Assembly: GCF_900112425.1 (NCBI RefSeq)
Contig: NZ_FOLP01000022.1
Location: 1-64,000, forward strand
Length of the DNA stretch: 64,000 nt
Reading direction: 5' to 3'
Origin: Variovorax sp. OK212
Lineage (GTDB): Bacteria; Pseudomonadota; Gammaproteobacteria; Burkholderiales; Burkholderiaceae_C
Part shown: positions 26,106 to 34,089 of the stretch, in pieces
Layout: each line of letters begins with the position of its first letter
Numbering within the stretch: position 1 is the first letter of the stretch
Position numbers and translations under genes: made by a program
Notes under the pieces: model-generated
Database searches by the model: none
What the model saw: the letters and a program-made list of their open reading frames with translations, nothing else
Told to the model about the DNA's origin: nothing

Positions 26106-26987
26106 TGCGCGCGTGCGCCGTTCGAGGCCACGCAACAACTCGGCACGTCCGTTGTCCAGCACCACGGCGTTGCGCGTTGCGACGCGCGCCCTGAACAGCA
26201 CCGCCCCGCCCTCCTCCCAGATCTCGGTGGTGATGCGGTCGCCCGGGAACACCGGAGCGGAGAAGCGCGCGTGCATCGATGCGAGGCGCGCGGGGTCGTA
26301 GTCCGCACGGGTCCTGAGCAAGGCATGCCCCACAATGCCGTACGTGCACAGGCCGTGCAGCACGGGACGGTCGAAGCCGGCCGCGCGCGCGGTGGCGGGG
26401 TCGGCATGCAGCGGATTGAAGTCGCCGTTCAGGCGGAACAGCAAGGCCTGCTGCGGCAAGGTCTCGATGTCGCAGACGGCATCCGGCGCGCGGGCGGGCA
26501 AGGCCTGCACGGCGTGGACTTGGCCCGGCGGCCCGTCGTAGCCGCCGTCCGCGCGGCAGAACATGCTGGCCGTCAGCGTGCACACGAGCTCATCCGAGAC
26601 CGCATCGCGCAATCGGCGCTCGAAGTAGACGATGGCCCCTTTGTCGCGGCCCTTGTCGACGATGTCGGTGATTTCGAGCTCGCCGATGAGTTCGCCCGTG
26701 GCAGCCAGCGGCCGGTGCATACGCAGGCCCTGCTCGCCGTGCACGCACTTCGCCGGGGTGATGCCGGCGTCCGCGCGATACAGCCAGCCGAAGGGCGAAG
26801 CCAGCACGGTTGCCATCGTCGGCAACGCGCGCAGGCGCGTCTCGTTCACGAAGGCCAGCTGCGACGCGTCCATCGGGTTGGCGCCAAGCCCCACGCCGAG
26901 CGCATACAACTGCGTGTCGGCCGCGCGGTAGGCATGGCGCAGCGGCGGCTCGCGCCAGTCCTTCAGCTTCCGGTAGTCCAGTGGCAA
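26100..26987 (-). CDS. MaoC-like (R)-enoyl-CoA hydratase, double hot-dog (2)
   Basis: The 295-residue product is a paralogue of the protein at 12147. The C-terminal half keeps the catalytic signature NGDFNPLHADP and the PVLHGLCTYG stretch; both proteins share YALG.GLG near residue 30. It should hydrate a trans-2-enoyl-CoA. It lies 7 bp after the Bug gene at 26995 and ends inside the promoter module of the next transcript. Together with the Bug, crotonase and CaiB genes upstream it repeats the unit seen at 12.1-16.1 kb. Confidence 0.88.
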   Translation of the reverse strand: MPLDYRKLKDWREPPLRHAYRAADTQLYALGVGLGANPMDASQLAFVNETRLRALPTMATVLASPFGWLYRADAGITPAKCVHGEQGLRMHRPLAATGELIGELEITDIVDKGRDKGAIVYFERRLRDAVSDELVCTLTASMFCRADGGYDGPPGQVHAVQALPARAPDAVCDIETLPQQALLFRLNGDFNPLHADPATARAAGFDRPVLHGLCTYGIVGHALLRTRADYDPARLASMHARFSAPVFPGDRITTEIWEEGGAVLFRARVATRNAVVLDNGRAELLRGLERRTRAG

Positions 26988-26994
26988 GGCGGCC

Positions 26995-27984
26995 TCAATC
27001 GACGCGCGCGCCTGCGAGGTCCACCAGGGAGCGCCACTTCGGCACTTCGGCGGCCACGAACTTCCTGAACTCGTCCGGCGTCTCGATCAGCGGTTCCGAC
27101 CCCTGCTCGGCCAGCAGTCTTTTCGTTTCTTCCTGCCGCAGGATCGCGCCGATCGCGGCGTTGAGCTTGGCGACGACCTTGGGCGGAGTCTTCGCCGGCG
27201 CGAAGATGCCGTTCCAGAGCACCACGTCGTAGCCCGGCAGCGCCTCGCCGATCGCGGGAAGCTCCGGCAACAGCGGAGATCGCCGCTTGCTGGTCATGCC
27301 CAGCGCGCGCAGCTTGCCGGCCTTGATGTAGGGCAGGGCGTCGACGAAGGGGGAAAACACCGCCTGGATCTGCCCGCCCAGCAGGTCGACCAGCGCGGGG
27401 CCGCTGCCCTTGTAGGGCACATGCACCATTTGCCCCTTGGCCATCTTGTTGAAGACTTCCGCAGCCAGATGCGGCGACGATCCGCCGCCCGAGGAGCCGT
27501 AGTTGACCTTGCCCGCCGGATCACGGATGAGCTGGATGAACCCGGCAAGATCCTTCGCGGGCACGGACGGATGCACCACCAGCACGCTGGGAATGAAGGC
27601 CACCGGCGCCACCGGCACCAGGTCGCGCACGAAATCGTAAGAGAGTGACTTGTAGAGCGCCATGTTGGTCACGTGGCTGCTGGTGGCCAGCAACAGCGTG
27701 TAGCCGTCGGGCGCGGCCTTGGCCACCATGTCGGCACCGATGTTGCCGGCGGCGCCGGCGCGGTTGTCCACCACGAAGCTCTGGCCGAGCTGTTCTCTCA
27801 GCTTGGCGGCGATCATGCGCGCGGTCAAGTCGGTGCTGCCGCCGGCGGCAAAGGGCGCGATGATCGTCACCGGTTTCGCCGGCCAGGCGTCGGCGGCGGC
27901 GGCAGAAAGGGATGCGAAGGCCGCGCCGAGCGTGCCGAACGTGCAAAGGCCCGCGAGCGCGAGGTGCGCGATTCTTGTCGTCAT
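26995..27984 (-). CDS. Bug/TctC family solute-binding protein (8)
   Basis: The 329-residue receptor has a signal peptide ending near AAAADA, VTIIAPFAAGGSTDLTAR, VDNRAGAAGNIGAD, PDGYTLLLATSSHVTN and HVPYKGSGPALVDLLGGQ. The ATG at 27984 follows CCGGAGACA. It is the close paralogue of the Bug at 25003, although a MaoC gene and a promoter module separate the two. It follows a crotonase gene by 26 bp and probably shares an acid substrate class with its paralogue. Confidence 0.92.
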   Translation of the reverse strand: MTTRIAHLALAGLCTFGTLGAAFASLSAAAADAWPAKPVTIIAPFAAGGSTDLTARMIAAKLREQLGQSFVVDNRAGAAGNIGADMVAKAAPDGYTLLLATSSHVTNMALYKSLSYDFVRDLVPVAPVAFIPSVLVVHPSVPAKDLAGFIQLIRDPAGKVNYGSSGGGSSPHLAAEVFNKMAKGQMVHVPYKGSGPALVDLLGGQIQAVFSPFVDALPYIKAGKLRALGMTSKRRSPLLPELPAIGEALPGYDVVLWNGIFAPAKTPPKVVAKLNAAIGAILRQEETKRLLAEQGSEPLIETPDEFRKFVAAEVPKWRSLVDLAGARVD

Positions 27985-28010
27985 GTCTGTCTCCGGTGGG
28001 GTCGGGGAAA

Positions 28011-28787
28011 CTACTTGCCGCTGAACACGGGCTCGCGCTTCTCGATGAAGGCTGCCATGCCCTCCTTCTGGTCCTGGGTCGAGAACAGCAGGTGCAGCGC
28101 ACGTGTCTCGAGCGTGAGCGCTGCGTCGAGCGGCATGTCCATGCCGCGCAGCACCACGTCCTTGATCTGCTGTACCGCCAGCGGCGACATCGCGGCGATC
28201 CGGGCTGCGATGGCGACTGCGTGGGGTTCGACCTCTTCGTCTGCCACCACTTCGCTGACCAGACCCATCGCTTCGGCGTCGCGCGCACTGAAGGGGTCGC
28301 CGGTCAGCAGGTAGCGCATGGCCTTGTGCTTGCCGATGGCCTGGGTCAGGCGTTGGGTGCCGCCGCCGCCGGGGATGATGCCGATCCTGATCTCCGGCTG
28401 ACCGAATTTCGCCGATTCGCCGGCGATGATGATGTCGCACAGCTGCGCGAGCTCGCATCCGCCGCCCAGCGCGTAGCCTCGCACTGCCGCGATCATCGGC
28501 TTCGGGCTCGCCGCGGTGGCGCGCCACAGATCGAGCACGCCGCGCTTCATCATCTCCACCGTGCCCGCGCCGGCCATCTCCTTGATGTCGGCACCCGCCG
28601 CGAAAGCCTTCTCGTCGCCTGCCAGCACCACGCACCGCACACCGGGATCTGCGCTGCACGCGGCGATGTGCTTCACCAAGAGGCGCCGCACCGCCATGTT
28701 CAGCGCATTGCGCGCCTCGGGCCTGTGGATACGCAGCAACCGGACGCCTTCGGCCGGCGACTCGACCATGATTTCGGCGCCGCTCAT
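28011..28787 (-). CDS. enoyl-CoA hydratase/isomerase family protein (2)
   Basis: The 258-residue product is a typical-length crotonase: FAAGADIKEMAGAG for the CoA-binding oxyanion loop, GYALGGGCELAQLCD with the first catalytic Glu, and QPEIRIGIIPGGGGTQRL with the second. It matches true hydratases better than the longer homologue at 14094. The start overlaps the stop of the CaiB gene at 28784 (ATGA). In the order Bug, CaiB, hydratase, Bug, MaoC it offers a second hydration activity of opposite stereochemistry to MaoC. Confidence 0.93.
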   Translation of the reverse strand: MSGAEIMVESPAEGVRLLRIHRPEARNALNMAVRRLLVKHIAACSADPGVRCVVLAGDEKAFAAGADIKEMAGAGTVEMMKRGVLDLWRATAASPKPMIAAVRGYALGGGCELAQLCDIIIAGESAKFGQPEIRIGIIPGGGGTQRLTQAIGKHKAMRYLLTGDPFSARDAEAMGLVSEVVADEEVEPHAVAIAARIAAMSPLAVQQIKDVVLRGMDMPLDAALTLETRALHLLFSTQDQKEGMAAFIEKREPVFSGK

Positions 28788-30022
28788 GACAGCGTCGGCT
28801 CGCGCTCGCCCGCCACCGCCCCGCAAGCCAGCAGCGCATCGATCTCGCCGGGCGCGAACCCGAACTCGCGCAGCACCTCGATGCTGTGTGCGCCCAGCAC
28901 GGGGGCGGCCCGCTCGTAGCGCGCAGGCGTACCGTGAAAGTTGACCGGCAGCGCCAGCATCTCCACCGTGCCCGCCGTCGCATGCTCTACCTCGATCACG
29001 GTGTTGTTGTGGCGGCACTGCGGATCGTTGCGCAGCGCGTGGTGAAGATCGTGCACCGGCGCGGCGGGTACGTTGTATTCCTCGAAGCGGGTCAGCCATT
29101 CGGCCAGGGGCCTTTGCGCGAAGACGGCCTGCAGCTCCGCGTCAACGAAGGCCCGGTTGGCGCAGCGCGCGACGTTGGTCGCGGTGCGCGGTTCCGTCTT
29201 GAGATCGGGGCGTTCGATCGCATCGCAGACCGCGGCCCAGAACTTTTCGTTGAAGCACGAGAGGAAGAAGAGCGCGCCGTCCGACCCCTTGTAGTTGCGG
29301 TAAGGCACGAAGGATGGGTGTCCGCTGCCCAGGCGCGGCGGCGCCTTGCCGGTACGCAAGGTCTCGCCGTCGCGCGGTATGGCGCTGAAGATGGTGCCGT
29401 TCAGCAGCGACAGGTCCAGCCGCTGCCCTTCGCCGGTGTGCTCGCGGTGCAGCAGCGCCGCGCAGATACCGAAGGCCATCAGGGCCGCCGCGCCGAAGTC
29501 CGGGTAGGGGTGGCCCACGCGCACCGGCTCGCCGTCCGCATCGCCCGTCATATGCATCAGGCCACTCAGCGCTTGGATGATCGGATCGTTGGCCGGCAGG
29601 TGCGCGTAGGGGCCGTCCTGGCCGAAGGCCGAGATGCTCGCGAACACGATGCGCGGATTCACCGCGCGCACCGCCTCGTAGCCGATGCCCAGGCGGTCCA
29701 TCGTGCCCGGACGAAAGTTCTCGGTGATCACGTCGGCGGCGCGCACCATGCGCAGGAAAGCTTCGCGGCCTTCGGGCTTCTTCAGGTCCAGCCTGACGCT
29801 GCGCTTGTTGCGATTCTGAGAGAGGAAGTTTACGCTTTCGTCCCCCACGTACAGCGTGCCCATGCTGCGCGACAGCTCGCCGTCCCGCAGCTCCTCGATC
29901 TTGATCACGTCGGCGCCGACGTCGCCGAGCATCATCGTGCCCACCGGCCCGGCCGTCATCACGGTGAGGTCGAGCACCCGGTAGCCCGACAGCGGCAGGC
30001 GCGGTTTTCGCTGCCCGCTCAT
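28784..30022 (-). CDS. CaiB/BaiF (class III) CoA-transferase (C)
   Basis: The 412-residue product is the close paralogue of the CoA-transferase at 17139. It shares GYRVLDLTVMTAGPVGTMML, GADVIKIEEL, NRNKRSVRLDLK and ENFRPGTMDRLGIGYEAVRA; the catalytic Asp lies in PYPDFGAAALMAFG. The start overlaps the stop of the Bug gene at 30019 and the end overlaps the hydratase start, so the three are translationally coupled. It most likely activates the acid bound by the Bug protein encoded just before it. Confidence 0.92.
   Translation of the reverse strand: MSGQRKPRLPLSGYRVLDLTVMTAGPVGTMMLGDVGADVIKIEELRDGELSRSMGTLYVGDESVNFLSQNRNKRSVRLDLKKPEGREAFLRMVRAADVITENFRPGTMDRLGIGYEAVRAVNPRIVFASISAFGQDGPYAHLPANDPIIQALSGLMHMTGDADGEPVRVGHPYPDFGAAALMAFGICAALLHREHTGEGQRLDLSLLNGTIFSAIPRDGETLRTGKAPPRLGSGHPSFVPYRNYKGSDGALFFLSCFNEKFWAAVCDAIERPDLKTEPRTATNVARCANRAFVDAELQAVFAQRPLAEWLTRFEEYNVPAAPVHDLHHALRNDPQCRHNNTVIEVEHATAGTVEMLALPVNFHGTPARYERAAPVLGAHSIEVLREFGFAPGEIDALLACGAVAGEREPTLS
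29574..29737 (-). repeat. near-identical tract shared with 17926-18089
   Basis: Partner of the tract at 17926-18089, at an offset of 11648 bases with three mismatches in 164. It covers the part of the gene encoding the ENFRPGTMDRLGIGYEA to NDPIIQALS region. Confidence 0.85.
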
Positions 30023-30999
30023 TCGCCGGCCCCTCCCGGCGACTTCCTCGTGTCCGACTTCTTCAGCGCGGCGGCGATGCCGTTCGACATGTTCTGCATC
30101 GTCTTGCCGAAAGTGGGCCCGTCCATGTACTGCACCTCGAAGTTGCTGCGTTCCACGACGCTCTTGAAGGCCGCCGTCCGCATGGCCTTCTGCAGGTGGT
30201 CGTTGAGGTAGGCATAGACGTCTTCGGGCAGCCCGGCCGGCGCGACGATTCCCTTCATGTTCTCAAGGTAGACGTCGTAGCCCAGCTCCTTGAGCGTCGG
30301 CACGTTGGGGAAGCCGGGGTAGCGGTCGTTCGAACTGAGCGTGAGCGGCGTCATCTTTCCACTGTCGATCCAGGGCTTGAGCTGGTCGGGCGAGCCCAGC
30401 GCGATCTGCACCTGGTCGCTCAGCAGCGCCGTCATCACATCGGCATCGCCCTTGTACGGCACATGGAAGGTGTCGATGTCGGCCGCCTTGTTGACCATCA
30501 ACATCATCGAGTGCGTAAGGCTGCCGACGCCCGAGGTGCCATAGGACATCTTTCCCGGATGGGCCTTGGCGTAGGCGACCAGTTCCTTGAAGCTCTTGAT
30601 CGGGCTGTCGCTTTTCACGGCCATCATCATGCGCAACCGGATCACGTGCGCCACCGGCCGGAAGCTCGCCGCCAGGTCGTAGGGCACCTTCTGGTGATTG
30701 GGCAGCGACGTGCTCTCGCTGCCGCCGGCCACCAACAGCGTGTAGCCGTCGGGCGCGGCGCGCGACACTTGATCCGCCGCGATCACGCCGGCCGCGCCAG
30801 GCCTGTTGACCACCACGATGGGCTGAGGCATCGCCTCCTGCGCGCCCGCCGCGATGGCCCGCGCGATGACGTCGGTCCCGCCCCCTGCGCTGAAGCCAAC
30901 GATGAGCTGGATGGGCTTGGTGGGCTCCCATGCCAGCGCCTGAGTCGCGAAGGCGCACAGGCCGATCAGGCATGCGCCGATGAGCTTCGAACTTTGCAT
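30019..30999 (-). CDS. Bug/TctC family solute-binding protein (9)
   Basis: The 326-residue receptor starts at an ATG preceded by AGGAGACAAA. It has a signal peptide (LIGACLIGLCAFATQALA), IQLIVGFSAGGGTDVIAR, VVNRPGAAGVIAAD, PDGYTLLVAGGS and HVPYKGDADVMTALL. Its ligand-cleft segments differ from the other eight, so the ligand probably differs too. It is the first gene downstream of the module at 31057-31126 and begins the Bug, CaiB, hydratase, Bug, MaoC transcript. It is divergent from the MFS gene at 31214. Confidence 0.92.
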   Translation of the reverse strand: MQSSKLIGACLIGLCAFATQALAWEPTKPIQLIVGFSAGGGTDVIARAIAAGAQEAMPQPIVVVNRPGAAGVIAADQVSRAAPDGYTLLVAGGSESTSLPNHQKVPYDLAASFRPVAHVIRLRMMMAVKSDSPIKSFKELVAYAKAHPGKMSYGTSGVGSLTHSMMLMVNKAADIDTFHVPYKGDADVMTALLSDQVQIALGSPDQLKPWIDSGKMTPLTLSSNDRYPGFPNVPTLKELGYDVYLENMKGIVAPAGLPEDVYAYLNDHLQKAMRTAAFKSVVERSNFEVQYMDGPTFGKTMQNMSNGIAAALKKSDTRKSPGGAGE

Positions 31000-31056
31000 T
31001 TTGTCTCCTACAGTTCTGTTTCGATGGCCCCGGACGTCGAGGTTCAGGGCCGGCCG

Positions 31057-31126
31057 GAAATCTTAGGTACCAGTGCCGTGCGAGACGATTGCCGTTTTGG
31101 CTGCGCCCTATGTCCCACGGTTATCC
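31057..31126 (-). promoter_or_regulatory. 70-bp promoter/operator module, copy B
   Basis: Same layout as the module at 26036-26105, with GAAATCTTA, the AGACGATTGCCG core, TTTGGC and CCTATGTC all exact and equally spaced. It lies 57 bp before the Bug start at 30999 and 87 bp before the divergent MFS start at 31214, so a bound regulator could act on both directions. Confidence 0.72.
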
Positions 31127-31213
31127 CGGGGATACCCTTCACGACAAGGCGGGGTCGCTGATGCACACTCACGCGCCGCCGCGTTTACGCCTTCCTCCCC
31201 TCCCTCGTACGTC

Positions 31214-32386
31214 ATGATTTCCAGACCTGTCGCCGCGCTGCTGAACATCGGTCACGCGGTGGATCACATGTTCCTGCTGATCTTCGCCACGGCCGTAAGC
31301 GCCATCGCCACCGATTTCGGCTTCGAGCGGTGGGAGGACCTGATGCCCTACGGCGTCGGCGCTTTCTTTGTCTTCGGACTGGGCTCGCTGCCTTCTGGAC
31401 GGCTGGGCGATCTCTGGGGCCGGCGCTCCATGATGGTGCTGTTCTTCTTCGGCATGGGCGCGGCCGCGCTGCTGGCCTCGATCACGCGCTCTGCCTGGGA
31501 GATGGCCGGCGCGCTCACGCTGATCGGCCTCTTCGCCTCCATCTACCACCCGGTGGGCATCCCCATGTTGCTGCAGCAATCGGCCCGGCCGGGCGCGACC
31601 ATCGGGCTCAACGGGCTGGTCGGCAATCTCGGGATCGCAGTGGCGGCCGCCCTCACCGGCCTGCTCGTCAAGTGGCTCGGCTGGCGCGCGGCCTTCGCGG
31701 TGCCCGGGCTGGTGTCCATCGCGGTCGGCTTCGTGTTCGTCTTCGTCTGCCCGCCCGAGCGCGAATCCCCCGCGAAGCGCCCCGGCGGCGCCGCGATCAC
31801 CCTGCCTGCCGGCCTGCTGGCGCGCGCGCTGGCAATCATGACCGCCGCCGCGGCCACAAGCAGCCTGCTGTTCAACTTCACCACCAACGGCAATGCGCAG
31901 TTGCTGACGGAACGCCTGCGCGGCGTGGCCGAAGACCCCGCGCTTCTGGGCGCCCTGCTGGGCAGCGTGTATGCGGTGGCCTCGCTCGCCCAGCTCGTCG
32001 TCGGCCGGCTCATCGACAGGATGCCGCTCAAGCCGCTCTACATGGGCGTGACGCTGGCGCAGGTACCGCTGCTGCTCCTGGCCTCGCAGGCCCAAGGCTG
32101 GTGGCTTTACGGCGCGCTGCTGTGCGCGATGACCTTCATCTTCGGCGCCATCCCGTTCACCGACGCGATGATCGTGCGCTACGTGGATGACCGGATCCGC
32201 TCACGCGTCGCCGGCATGCGCCTGGCGGTGTCGCTCAGCGTCAGCTCGCTGGCGGTGTGGATGCTCGGCCCGGTCGTCAAGGGCATGGGCTTCGGAACGC
32301 TGCTGTGCGTGCTGGCCGCGATCTCGCTATGCACCGCGGCCGTGGTCGGGCTGCTGCCGCGGGAACACGCGCGCGAAACGCCCTGA
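31214..32386 (+). CDS. MFS transporter
   Basis: The 390-residue product has 12 predicted hydrophobic segments and the MFS loop motif GRLGDLWGRRSMMV between segments 2 and 3. The N-terminus (LLNIGHAVDHMFLLIFATAV) recalls the fosmidomycin-resistance-like branch of the family, whose members are efflux or uptake carriers at the inner membrane. The ATG at 31214 was chosen because the first membrane segment follows at once; no strong ribosome binding site is visible. It is divergent from the Bug operon and shares the regulatory region with module B, so it may move the same class of acid or export an intermediate. Confidence 0.87.
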   Translation: MISRPVAALLNIGHAVDHMFLLIFATAVSAIATDFGFERWEDLMPYGVGAFFVFGLGSLPSGRLGDLWGRRSMMVLFFFGMGAAALLASITRSAWEMAGALTLIGLFASIYHPVGIPMLLQQSARPGATIGLNGLVGNLGIAVAAALTGLLVKWLGWRAAFAVPGLVSIAVGFVFVFVCPPERESPAKRPGGAAITLPAGLLARALAIMTAAAATSSLLFNFTTNGNAQLLTERLRGVAEDPALLGALLGSVYAVASLAQLVVGRLIDRMPLKPLYMGVTLAQVPLLLLASQAQGWWLYGALLCAMTFIFGAIPFTDAMIVRYVDDRIRSRVAGMRLAVSLSVSSLAVWMLGPVVKGMGFGTLLCVLAAISLCTAAVVGLLPREHARETP

Positions 32387-32421
32387 GAAGCCGTCCCAAA
32401 GCAACCCGTGGAACTCAGGGC
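32380..32421. terminator. inverted repeat between convergent stop codons
   Basis: GCCCTGAG at 32380-32387 pairs with CTCAGGGC at 32414-32421 across a 26-bp loop. The arms include the stop codons of the MFS and RraA-like genes. No T-tract follows and the loop is long, so a bidirectional terminator is only a possibility. Confidence 0.25.
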
Positions 32422-33086
32422 ACCGCGCAGCCCAGACCCCTCAGCCGGGCGTCGACCCAAGACGTATCGTGGCGGCCGCTCTCGATGTTGGCGATGGTCC
32501 GGGCCTCTTCCTGCATCTTGCGGCACACCTCGACGTAGATGGCCCCAACATCGGCGAAGGGAATGCACAGCACGCCATCGTCGTCGCCAACGATCAGGTC
32601 GCCGGGATGCACGACCATGCCGGCGATCGCGACAGGCACGTTGATCTCGCCCGGCCCGTCCTTGTAAGGGCCGCGATGCGTTACTCCCACCGCGTATACC
32701 GGCAATGCCGCCGCGCGCAGCACAGCCGTGTCGCGTATGGCCCCGTGGATGACCATGCCGCCAAGCTTGCGATGGATCGCATAGCCGACCATCAGCTCGC
32801 CAATCAGCGCATTGCTCAGCTCGCCGCCCGCGTCGACCACGATCACGTCGCCGGGCTCGGCCATGTCCAGCGCCTTGTGGATCATCAGGTTGTCGCCGGG
32901 GCGCGTCTTGACGGTAACCGCCGCGCCGCTCAGCACACCGCCTTCGCGCACCGGCCGCAGCGCGGCGCCCCCGGCGGTCATGCGCGCCATGCAGTCGCTG
33001 ATGTTGGCCACTGGCAGGCCGCGAAAGTTCTCCACCACCTCCGCATCGACCTTGCGCGTGCGCTCGCGTATCTGGAAGCCAATCAT
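32415..33086 (-). CDS. RraA/HMG-aldolase family protein
   Basis: The 223-residue product belongs to the RraA-like family that includes 4-hydroxy-4-methyl-2-oxoglutarate/oxaloacetate aldolases. Visible family segments are NISDCMARM, GDVIVVDAGGELSNALIGELM, HGAIRDTAVL with the Arg-Asp pair at the metal site, and the NVPVAIAGMVVHPGDLIVGDDDGV tail. Lyase-type members split a 2-oxo acid to pyruvate with Mg2+. Being last in an operon of hydroxyacid dehydrogenases, it likely performs the final cleavage, but a regulator of RNase E type cannot be fully excluded. It ends convergently with the MFS gene. Confidence 0.85.
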   Translation of the reverse strand: MIGFQIRERTRKVDAEVVENFRGLPVANISDCMARMTAGGAALRPVREGGVLSGAAVTVKTRPGDNLMIHKALDMAEPGDVIVVDAGGELSNALIGELMVGYAIHRKLGGMVIHGAIRDTAVLRAAALPVYAVGVTHRGPYKDGPGEINVPVAIAGMVVHPGDLIVGDDDGVLCIPFADVGAIYVEVCRKMQEEARTIANIESGRHDTSWVDARLRGLGCAVP

Positions 33087-33095
33087 GGAAATCCC

Positions 33096-34049
33096 TCAGT
33101 TGATGGGCGTGAGTAGCGGCTCGCCCGCGAAATGCCGCGTCGCGTTGTCGATGAAGCGCTGGACCGAAGCCTGGATGGCCTCCGGCGAGATGCCGCCCAC
33201 GTGCGGCGTGAGAATCGCGTTCTCCAGCCCGAGCAGCGCCGCGGGTGGCGTGGGCTCGCCTTCGTACACGTCGAGCGCCGCGGAGAAGATGCGGTGCTCG
33301 CGCAGCGCATCTGCTACTGCCGCCGTGTCCACCACGCTGCCGCGCGCGATGTTCACCAGGACACCGCCAGGCCCAAGCCGAGTGAGCACCTCGGCATCGA
33401 TCAGGTGAAAGGTTTCCTTGCCGCCCGGTGTGGCAACGATCAGGAAATCGCACCAGGCCGCCAGCGCATGCAGGCTGTCGAAGAAGGCGTACGGCGCGTC
33501 GTCCTTGCGGTTGCGCCCGAAGTAGCCGATCTCCATGTCAAAGCCCTCCGCGCGCCGCGCGATCTTGCGGCCAATGGCGCCAAGCCCGACGATGCCGATA
33601 CGCTTGCCCGACACGTGCGGCGGCCGGGGGATGTCGTCGCGCCAAACGCCCTGGCGCACCAGCACGTTCAGCGTGGGCACCCGGCGGATCGCGCTCAGCA
33701 GCAGCGCCATCGCATGGTCGGCCACGCAGCTGTCGTTGGTGGCCGCGGCGTTGGCCACGCGGATGCCGCACGCCGTGGCATGCGCGATGGCGACGTTCTC
33801 GAAGCCAACGCCGAGCGTACAGATGATCTTCAGCCGCGGCATCGCATCGATCTCCTCGGGCGTGATGCCGTTGGTGCCGTTGGTGAGCACGACCTGGATC
33901 TCGCTGCCCCGTGCGGCGATCTGCGCCGCGCCGTTGGAACGGTCAGCGCCCAGCCCTTCGTTGGGCGCGTAGATGAGCTCGAAGGATTTCGACACGAGCT
34001 TGCGGTGTTCGGGAGTGATATAGACCAGGACGAGTAGCAAGGGCTTCAT
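33096..34049 (-). CDS. D-2-hydroxyacid dehydrogenase
   Basis: The 317-residue product has the NAD-binding motif GLGAIGRKIARR near residue 150 and the catalytic triad of the D-isomer-specific family: Arg in NIARGSVVD, Glu in DVYEGEP and His in TPHVGG. It reversibly oxidises a D-2-hydroxy acid to the 2-oxo acid (or reduces the latter). It lies 9 bp before the RraA-like gene and 40 bp after the GlcD-like oxidase gene. In context it would feed or drain the 2-oxo acid used by the aldolase. Confidence 0.92.
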   Translation of the reverse strand: MKPLLLVLVYITPEHRKLVSKSFELIYAPNEGLGADRSNGAAQIAARGSEIQVVLTNGTNGITPEEIDAMPRLKIICTLGVGFENVAIAHATACGIRVANAAATNDSCVADHAMALLLSAIRRVPTLNVLVRQGVWRDDIPRPPHVSGKRIGIVGLGAIGRKIARRAEGFDMEIGYFGRNRKDDAPYAFFDSLHALAAWCDFLIVATPGGKETFHLIDAEVLTRLGPGGVLVNIARGSVVDTAAVADALREHRIFSAALDVYEGEPTPPAALLGLENAILTPHVGGISPEAIQASVQRFIDNATRHFAGEPLLTPIN

Positions 34050-34089
34050 GGGATGAAAAAAACGAAGGACCAGATGGAGAAGGAACGGA

